Source: Actinobacteria bacterium UBA6100 (GTDB taxonomy: Bacteria > Actinomycetota > Coriobacteriia > Anaerosomatales > Anaerosomataceae). From it: DNA of 64,000 bases. Each line of letters begins with the position of its first letter. Within the stretch, counting starts at the first letter, position 1. The stretch lies in the NCBI GenBank assembly GCA_002423585.1, contig DIWS01000005.1, positions 1-64,000 on the forward strand, given 5' to 3'. This document shows positions 59,121 to 64,000 of this stretch, piece after piece. A program made the translations under genes and the position numbers. The notes beneath the pieces are model-generated. The model ran no database searches. It was not told the origin of the DNA and saw nothing but the letters and a program-made list of their open reading frames with translations.

Positions 59121-59657
59121 ATGCTTCGCCGTATCGCACTCATCGCACTCACACTCGTTCTCGCCCTCACCGCCTTCGGCTGTGCCTCGGAGCCCGAGCC
59201 CGCCGAAGAACCTCTGGCCACCGAACCCGCCGAGGCCCCGGCCGACGACTCCGGCTCCACCTCGGCAGAACCGCGCGACCTCTCCTACCTCACCGGCACC
59301 TGGACCGTCACGACCGAGCTCGTGGAGATCGACGAGTCGGCGATGACGCCCGCGGCCGACCAGCCGGGCGCCACGTGGTCGTGCGTGGTGGCGGGTGAGA
59401 GCATGACGCTCACCACCGACCGGCACGAGTACACCGGCTCGCTCACGCCCATGGGCAGCGACGGCTGGGTGTACGAGGCCACGGCCACCTTCACGGATGA
59501 GGACGGCTACACCTGGGTGAGCACCATCATGGTGAATGGCAGCTCGCCGGCCGGAGACGACGACACGTTCTCGGCGGCGATGACCGGCTCGATCGATTCG
59601 GACGCCGAGGGGCACCTCTATTCGGCGCGCTGGACCGTGGAGGGCGTGCGGCAGTAG
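59121..59657 (+). CDS. Lipoprotein of unknown function
   Basis: 178 residues from the ATG at 59121 with GGGGG upstream. Lipobox LTAFGC gives lipid-anchored Cys 21. An acidic Glu/Ala/Pro-rich linker (about 22-50) precedes a beta-rich domain (LSYLTGTWTVTTELVEIDE and YTGSLTPMGSDGWVYEATATFTDEDG), lipocalin-like in character. It is divergent from the restriction gene. Confidence 0.8.
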   Translation: MLRRIALIALTLVLALTAFGCASEPEPAEEPLATEPAEAPADDSGSTSAEPRDLSYLTGTWTVTTELVEIDESAMTPAADQPGATWSCVVAGESMTLTTDRHEYTGSLTPMGSDGWVYEATATFTDEDGYTWVSTIMVNGSSPAGDDDTFSAAMTGSIDSDAEGHLYSARWTVEGVRQ

Positions 59658-59697
59658 CTGGCAACCGCTTGACCGTGTCAGACCTCGGTACTGCTCT

Positions 59698-59723
59698 CGG
59701 TGGTACCCGAAGTCGTACCACCG
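59698..59723. promoter_or_regulatory. Operator palindrome of the orphan RHH gene
   Basis: A perfect 9-bp inverted repeat, CGGTGGTAC and GTACCACCG, with an 8-base spacer ends 9 bases before the start codon. TTGACC at 59669-59674 may be the -35 box. Confidence 0.65.
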
Positions 59724-59732
59724 GAGCCCGCC

Positions 59733-59987
59733 ATGGCCAAGCCCACCATCTCCATCCCTGACGGCATGCTGGAAGACGTCGACCGCCGCGCCGCCGAGGC
59801 GGGTATGAGCCGCTCGGCGTTCATCCATGAGGCGATAGCGCGCTACGGCGAGGCCGGATACGAGCGATACCTCGCAGAGTACTTCGAGCCGGTGGGGCGT
59901 GCGGTGATCGACGCCTGGCGCTTCGAACGCGACAGCGGCCCCGCCGCTGACTTCAATGCGGTGGTGCAGCACGTCTTCGAGTGGTAG
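59733..59987 (+). CDS. Orphan ribbon-helix-helix (antitoxin-like) protein
   Basis: 84 residues from the ATG at 59733. RHH start KPTISIPDGMLEDVDRRAAEAGMSRSAFIHEAIARYG is followed by an aromatic-rich C-terminal part (YERYLAEYFEPVGRAVIDAWRFERD). No toxin gene follows within about 100 bases. It may be a solitary regulator or a TA remnant. Confidence 0.8.
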   Translation: MAKPTISIPDGMLEDVDRRAAEAGMSRSAFIHEAIARYGEAGYERYLAEYFEPVGRAVIDAWRFERDSGPAADFNAVVQHVFEW

Positions 59988-60042
59988 GCGCGCGCTTGGG
60001 ACATCGCTCAGATCCGGTTCGGATTCGGCTACGCACCCCTTG

Positions 60043-60083
60043 CGATGATGGCTTCATCGGCTCATGTGAGGGAGTGCTATCAT
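60043..60083 (+). promoter_or_regulatory. Promoter/operator region of the third VapBC pair
   Basis: CGATGA-TGGCT-TCATCG at 60043-60059 is an inverted repeat, and TGC-TATCAT at 60075-60083 is an extended -10 element. Confidence 0.45.
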
Positions 60084-60120
60084 TATGCAATCATCGGTCG
60101 TCCCGAGGAGCCGTGAGGTC

Positions 60121-60357
60121 ATGCCCGACCTGCTCGTGCGCAACGTCCCTGCCCCGGTGATGGAGCGCCTCAAGGCGCAGGCGGAGCGCAACGGTCGCTC
60201 GGTGCAGAAGGAGGCGCTCGCGGTACTGGAGTCGGGGACGCGGCTCACCATGAAGGAGTGGCTGAAGCTGGCGGACGCGTCGCGTGAAGCCTCCCAGGAA
60301 TGGGGACCCCTCGTCGACAGCACCGAGTTGATCCGCGAGGATCGCGACAAACGATGA
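60121..60357 (+). CDS. FitA/VapB-type antitoxin (third pair)
   Basis: 78 residues from the ATG at 60121 (GTGAGG upstream); a longer start at 60085 is possible. FitA-like pattern: PDLLVRNVPAPVMERLKAQAERNGRSVQKEALAVLESG. Ends STELIREDRDKR; its stop overlaps the toxin start. Confidence 0.9.
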   Translation: MPDLLVRNVPAPVMERLKAQAERNGRSVQKEALAVLESGTRLTMKEWLKLADASREASQEWGPLVDSTELIREDRDKR

Positions 60358-60767
60358 GCGCACTAGTGCTCGATGCATCGGTCGCCATCAAGTGTGTGAT
60401 CGAAGAACCGGGCTCGGTCCATGCGCGACGGCTTGTCGCTGCCGCAGGCACACTCCTCGCCCCTGAACTCCTGATCGCCGAGTGCGCGAATGTGGTGTGG
60501 AAGCGAGTTCATCGCGGCATCACGCCAGGCGCCGGCGTCCCTCGGACGCTCGCGGCGCTTGAGACGATCGCCGCGACCCTGCTTCCTCTGAGGGAGCTCA
60601 CGCCGGCGGCGATGGTGGTCGCCCTCGAGCACGACCACCCGGTGTACGACTGCTATTACATCGCTGCGGCGATCCAGAACGACGCGGCACTGGCCACAGC
60701 CGACGAGCGCCTGTACGAACTCGCGCAGCGCGTCGGCTTCGGCAAGCGCGCCATCCTCGTGCGCTGA
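60354..60767 (+). CDS. VapC-type PIN-domain toxin (third pair)
   Basis: 137 residues. Acidic residues D7 (VLDASVAIK), E43 (LIAECANVVW), D99 (VYDCYYIAAAI) and D117 (ATADERLYELA) are present. The ATG overlaps the antitoxin stop (ATGA). Confidence 0.92.
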   Translation: MSALVLDASVAIKCVIEEPGSVHARRLVAAAGTLLAPELLIAECANVVWKRVHRGITPGAGVPRTLAALETIAATLLPLRELTPAAMVVALEHDHPVYDCYYIAAAIQNDAALATADERLYELAQRVGFGKRAILVR

Positions 60768-60787
60768 CGCATGAAGGCCCGGTCAGC

Positions 60788-61225
60788 CTACAACGAGCTC
60801 GTGCACGCCGGGCACTTGGATGCCTCGAGCGCGATCTCGGTCTTGCAGTACGGGCACTCTTTGGTGGTGACTTCGGCCTCCTCTTCCTTGCGAAACCTGT
60901 TCACGGCCTTGACCAGGAAGAAGACCACGAGCGCGATGATGAGGAAGCTGATCGCCGTGTTGATGAACGCGCCGTAGCTCATCACCACGGCACCGGCCTC
61001 GGCAGCTGCGGCCGGAGTCGCGTACGGTGCGGCCGTCGCGCCCTCCTTGATGACCCACATCTTGCTGGCGAAGTCGACGCCGCCGAGCAGTGCGCCGATC
61101 GGTGGCATCAGGACGTCTTTGACCAGCGAGGTGATCATGCCGCCGAATGCGCCGCCGATGATGATGCCCACGGCCAGATCGAGCATGTTCCCCTTGAGCG
61201 CGAACTCCTTGAACTCCTTGAACAT
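60788..61225 (-). CDS. mscL: Large-conductance mechanosensitive channel with C-terminal zinc ribbon
   Basis: 145 residues from the ATG at 61225 (GGAGGAG upstream). MscL core: MFKEFKEFALKGNMLDLAVGIIIGGAFGGMITSLVKDVLMPPIGALLGGVDF and the second TM AFINTAISFLIIALVVFFLVKAVNRF. The C-terminus carries a zinc ribbon, CPYCKTEI and CPACTS, seen in some actinobacterial and other MscL proteins. It opens under membrane tension during osmotic downshock. Confidence 0.95.
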   Translation of the reverse strand: MFKEFKEFALKGNMLDLAVGIIIGGAFGGMITSLVKDVLMPPIGALLGGVDFASKMWVIKEGATAAPYATPAAAAEAGAVVMSYGAFINTAISFLIIALVVFFLVKAVNRFRKEEEAEVTTKECPYCKTEIALEASKCPACTSSL

Positions 61226-61298
61226 GTGCTCCTCCGTTCCCCGGGCACCGAACATGACAAGTGTGCCGCAATGCACGGGGTGTGTAGCACGGTCTCGC

Positions 61299-61988
61299 TC
61301 AGTCCCCGTAGTACGGCCGGTCAAGGTCACCGGTGTTGGAGTACCCGCGGTCTTCCCAGTAGCCGCCCGGGTCCTCCTCGGCGGAAAGCTCGATCCCCGC
61401 CACCCACTTGCACCACTTGTAGCCCCACTTCTGCTCGGCCACCACCTGGAACGGGAAGCCTCGCTCAGGGCGCAGCGGCGCACCGTTCATCGCGTACGCA
61501 AGGATGATGTCGTTGTCGTAGAAGTACTCCACCGGGAACGACGTGGTGTAGCCATCGACCGCGGTGAAGATCACGCTCTTCGCCCCGGCCTGAACGCCCG
61601 ACGCGTCGAGGATGTCGCGAACGAGCACCCCGCGCCAGAGGACCTTGGCCCGCCAGCCCTCCACGCAGTCGAGCTGTACGACCTTCTCGTAGTTGGGAAA
61701 ACCGCTCGTGATCTCGGAGTACGTGTAGGTGGCCGGTTCGTCCACGAGCCCGGTCACGCCGAGCTCGTACGTTGCGATATCCACATCCTGCGGCCCCGCG
61801 ATCGAGTTCTCACGGAAAGCGTCTGAGGAGTCGAGCTTCTCGCCCTCGTACTCGGTGACCTCGACACTGTCGAGCTCGGTCACCTCGACGGGCGTGGTCT
61901 CGACGGGCGTGCTCTCGCGCGGAACGGCGGTGCAGCCGGCGAGCGCGAGCGCTGCGATCACGAACGCGTATGTCGCGAACCGCCTCAT
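61299..61988 (-). CDS. Molybdopterin-dependent oxidoreductase-like lipoprotein
   Basis: 229 residues from the ATG at 61988, overlapping the upstream gene's stop (ATGA). Signal peptide with lipobox LALAGC. The core has TYELGVTGLVDEPATYTYSEI, VVQLDCVEGWRAKVLWRGVLVRDIL with the Mo-ligand cysteine of the sulfite-oxidase family, and YNNDIILAYAMNG-like sequence before PERGFPFQVVAEQKWGYKWCKWVAGIEL. Substrate unknown. The N-terminus MRRFATY could be a weak Tat signal. Confidence 0.87.
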   Translation of the reverse strand: MRRFATYAFVIAALALAGCTAVPRESTPVETTPVEVTELDSVEVTEYEGEKLDSSDAFRENSIAGPQDVDIATYELGVTGLVDEPATYTYSEITSGFPNYEKVVQLDCVEGWRAKVLWRGVLVRDILDASGVQAGAKSVIFTAVDGYTTSFPVEYFYDNDIILAYAMNGAPLRPERGFPFQVVAEQKWGYKWCKWVAGIELSAEEDPGGYWEDRGYSNTGDLDRPYYGD

Positions 61989-62773
61989 GCCAGCTTCCGT
62001 GCGAGCACGATCAGATGACGGTTGCGGAACGAGACGAGCTGGTGGTCGTCGTAGACCGGCTCGAGCCACCGGCGCATCCCACTCGGCGCCTCGGCCATCA
62101 GCTGTCGCAGCTCGGCGACGGTCGCCTCGTCGCAGTCCTGGCGCTTCGTCCACTCGACGAAGTCGTGCTGCTTGTCGACGATCTCGGTGCGCTCGACCGC
62201 AAGCCCGGCGCGCTCGATGAGTGTCGCCCAGCCATCGATGCTGTAGGCCTGGTTGTGGCTCACGTCGCGCGTACGCTCGAAGACGTCGGTGAGCACTGCC
62301 GAGGTACCCTCGGGCGGCAGCGTCTGGTCCTGGAATCCGAATCGGCCGCCCGGCTTGAGCACCCGTGCGACCTCCTCGAAGAACGCGAACGCATCGGGGA
62401 AGTGGTGCGCGGCGATGCGGCACGTGACGATGTCGAAGGTGCCGTCCGCGTAGGGCAGCGCCTCGGCATCGGCGACCGTGAAGGTGGCGGTGCAGTCGTG
62501 CTCGACCAGAAGCGCGGCGGCGACATCGAGCATCTCGGGCGTGAGGTCGCACGCGTCCACATCCGCACCGGTGCGTGCGAGTGCGAGCGCCACGTGGCCG
62601 CCGCCGCACGCTACGTCGAGCGCGTGCTCGGCCGGCCGCGGGTCGAGCCATTCGAGAAGGAGCTCGAGGTCGGGGCCAGACGCGTGGAGCGCACTCGTCC
62701 GGTAGCTTTCCGCACGCGAACCGAAGCGTGCCCGCGAAAGCGCCTTGCGTTCTTCTTCCGACAGTCCCGTCAT
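61985..62773 (-). CDS. Class I SAM-dependent methyltransferase
   Basis: 262 residues with GGGGGGAG upstream. Motif I LDVACGGGHVALALARTGADVDACDLTPEMLDVA, motif post-I EALPYADGTFDIVTCRIAAHHFPD and VLKPGGRFGFQDQTLP fit a UbiE/small-molecule methyltransferase. It is the first gene of the coupled pair with the molybdopterin protein. Confidence 0.87.
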   Translation of the reverse strand: MTGLSEEERKALSRARFGSRAESYRTSALHASGPDLELLLEWLDPRPAEHALDVACGGGHVALALARTGADVDACDLTPEMLDVAAALLVEHDCTATFTVADAEALPYADGTFDIVTCRIAAHHFPDAFAFFEEVARVLKPGGRFGFQDQTLPPEGTSAVLTDVFERTRDVSHNQAYSIDGWATLIERAGLAVERTEIVDKQHDFVEWTKRQDCDEATVAELRQLMAEAPSGMRRWLEPVYDDHQLVSFRNRHLIVLARKLA

Positions 62774-62889
62774 GCGCTCCCCCCTCGTTGGCGGACCCCC
62801 TCTGACATACTAGCCCGAGGGGCAGCGGGCATGCACCAGTCGCCCGACGAACGGAGGCATGGCGCAGACCGAACCCCTCATGTCGTCTG

Positions 62890-63711
62890 CTACTGCGCTA
62901 CGGGGTAGCTGCCGAGCACCTTCACTTCGCGCAGCTTGAGGCGGAGACAATCAAGCGCGAGGCGCACGTGCGGGTCGTCCACGTGCCCCTCGAGATCCAC
63001 AAAGAACATGTAGTCACCGAGCTGGCGCTTCGTGGGCCGACTCTGGATCTTCGTGAGGTTGATGTCGCCGTAGGCGAACTCGGAGAGGATCATCAGAAGC
63101 GCGCCGGGTTTGTCCTGCTTCATGAACAGTGCGAGCGACGTCTTGTCGTGACCCGTTCGCTTCCGGAGGCCACGGCCGAGCACCACGAACCGCGTCTGGT
63201 TGCCGGCGTAGTCCTGAACGTTCTCCTCAAGGACCTCCGCGCCATAGATCTCGGCAGCGAGCGCCGGTCCGAGCGCGGCCGTGACGGGCGTACTCGCTGC
63301 GGTCTGCACCGCCTCGGCATTGCTGTTCGCCGCAGTCACCGGGCGTCCGGGGAGGTTGCGCTCCAGCCAGCGCCTGCACTGGCCGCCCGCCTGCGGGTGC
63401 GCTACCACCGAGGTGACGTCGGCGAGCGTCGTGCCGGGCGCGGCTACCAGCGCGAAGCGGATGTCGAGCACGAGCTCCTGCTGTATCTCGAGCGAGGAGT
63501 CGAACACGAGCGCGTCGAGTGTCGCCACCACCGAACCCTCGATGGAGTTCTCGATGGGCACCACGCCCATGTCGGCCTTGCCACGCTCGACCGCCTCGAA
63601 GACCTCGGCGATCGTCACGCACGGCAGCGGCGCGACATCGTCGAAGCCGAGCGAGAGTGCCGCCATCTCACTGAAGGTCCCTGCGGGGCCGAGATACGCG
63701 ACCGTTGTCAC
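62890..63711 (-). CDS. pheA: Prephenate dehydratase
   Basis: 273 residues from the GTG at 63711, overlapping the cyclase stop (GTGA), with GGGGGAGG upstream. The catalytic domain begins VAYLGPAGTFSEMAALSLG and contains VVPIENSIEGSVVATLD and NQTRFVVLGRG (TRF motif). The ACT regulatory domain starts near 195 (GALLMILSEFAYGDINLTKIQSRPTK), where phenylalanine would bind for feedback inhibition. No chorismate mutase domain is fused. Confidence 0.96.
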   Translation of the reverse strand: MTTVAYLGPAGTFSEMAALSLGFDDVAPLPCVTIAEVFEAVERGKADMGVVPIENSIEGSVVATLDALVFDSSLEIQQELVLDIRFALVAAPGTTLADVTSVVAHPQAGGQCRRWLERNLPGRPVTAANSNAEAVQTAASTPVTAALGPALAAEIYGAEVLEENVQDYAGNQTRFVVLGRGLRKRTGHDKTSLALFMKQDKPGALLMILSEFAYGDINLTKIQSRPTKRQLGDYMFFVDLEGHVDDPHVRLALDCLRLKLREVKVLGSYPVAQ

Positions 63712-64000
63712 GAGATGGCCTCCCCCGTCGTCCCCTCGGCAAGCGGCATCCGGCGCAGGCGAAGGCGCGGTGCGCGCACGCGGTCCTTGCCCGTCCCTTT
63801 GGCGTGGTAGACGGCGTCGTCCGCCGAGCGCAGCAGCGCTTCTTTGTCCGAGGCGTGAACCGGATAACTGGAGAGGCCGATGCTCACCGTGAGATGGATC
63901 GAACGGCCGCCCTCCGCATCGGGGAAGCGATGCACCGCAACCGCCTCCCGGATCTTCTCGGCGACGATGAACGCGCCGGAGGCGTCCGTCTCGGGCAGGA
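63708..64000 (-). CDS. GGDEF-domain protein (probable diguanylate cyclase), C-terminal part
   Basis: The frame is open to the window edge. The visible 97 residues read LPETDASGAFIVAEKIREAV, then HLTVSIGLSSYPVHASDKEALLRSADDAVYHAKGTGKDRV, the normal end of a GGDEF domain after the catalytic loop, which is cut off. It is coupled to pheA by overlap. Confidence 0.85.
   Translation of the reverse strand, partial: LPETDASGAFIVAEKIREAVAVHRFPDAEGGRSIHLTVSIGLSSYPVHASDKEALLRSADDAVYHAKGTGKDRVRAPRLRLRRMPLAEGTTGEAIS

Noticed and set aside
59049..59972. Upstream extension of the restriction endonuclease to 756 residues
   Set aside because: It covers the lipoprotein and RHH genes in antisense; the GGAGGTG-ATG at 59048 fits the MutH-family start.
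47452..60767. Prophage or integrative element
   Set aside because: No integrase, transposase, structural phage genes or flanking direct repeats were seen, so the accessory region is described only as an island.
1..64000. CRISPR arrays, rRNA genes and insertion sequences
   Set aside because: No regularly spaced repeats, rRNA sequence or transposase gene was found in either strand.

Overview
The window is a chromosomal segment of a high-GC bacterium. Genes are dense and fall in short runs on both strands, many joined by ATGA or GTGA stop/start overlaps. No gene-free stretch exceeds about 300 bases; the longest gaps are 5240-5491 and 55742-55973. A Sec/lipoprotein-rich surface proteome, RDD and DUF2207 membrane proteins, a three-gene proton-translocating transhydrogenase and a carbamate kinase fit an actinobacterial lineage, possibly an anaerobic or microaerophilic one such as Coriobacteriia relatives. 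That placement is an inference, since no rRNA is present.

Layout. 1-2832: end of a MacB-type permease, a small exported protein, an HlyD-type adaptor and its ABC ATPase. 2883-7657 (minus): VF530-like and DUF488 proteins, SOUL haem-binding protein, tRNA-Ser(CGA), a PsiE-like membrane protein, a RimK-type ligase and a HAMP sensor-like protein. 7821-12395: two coupled flavoproteins, a spermidine-synthase-like protein and a nitroreductase. 12407-16857: a membrane protein, a large HExxH protein and an RDD protein. 16878-20882: carbamate kinase and pntAA-pntAB-pntB. 20886-29586: lipoproteins and a plus-strand run of very large exported or membrane proteins of unknown role, the best candidate here for an undescribed system. 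29596-36276: MoaD-like protein, a response regulator with a degenerate GGDEF domain, thymidine kinase, an MFS exporter, tRNA-Ser(GGA), small membrane proteins, DUF2207 and tadA. 36358-44733: tRNA-Ser(TGA), an FtsX/ATPase ABC pair, tRNA-Ser(GCT), tRNA-Arg(ACG), a SIMPL gene fragment, a PEGA/beta-propeller protein, a zinc-ribbon protein, an HtrA protease and small membrane proteins. 44914-47285: an Rrf2/IscR-type regulator, a lipoprotein and serS. 47452-60767: an accessory region with three VapBC pairs, two MazEF pairs, an orphan ribbon-helix-helix protein, a MazF scar, a DUF1016 nuclease, AlkA-type glycosylase, endonuclease V, and a restriction module (C5 methyltransferase, Vsr, Sau3AI/MutH-type endonuclease). 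60788-64000: mscL, a molybdopterin oxidoreductase-like lipoprotein, a methyltransferase, pheA and the end of a diguanylate cyclase.

How the genes fit together. All four serine tRNA isoacceptors needed to read the six serine codons lie here with seryl-tRNA synthetase, and tadA lies 2.3 kb from tRNA-Arg(ACG), its substrate. Two of the serine tRNA genes have identical core promoters (TTGCCC, 17 bases, TATACT). The accessory region concentrates defence and stress modules together with enzymes that repair deaminated or alkylated bases, which suits a genome carrying an active cytosine methylase.
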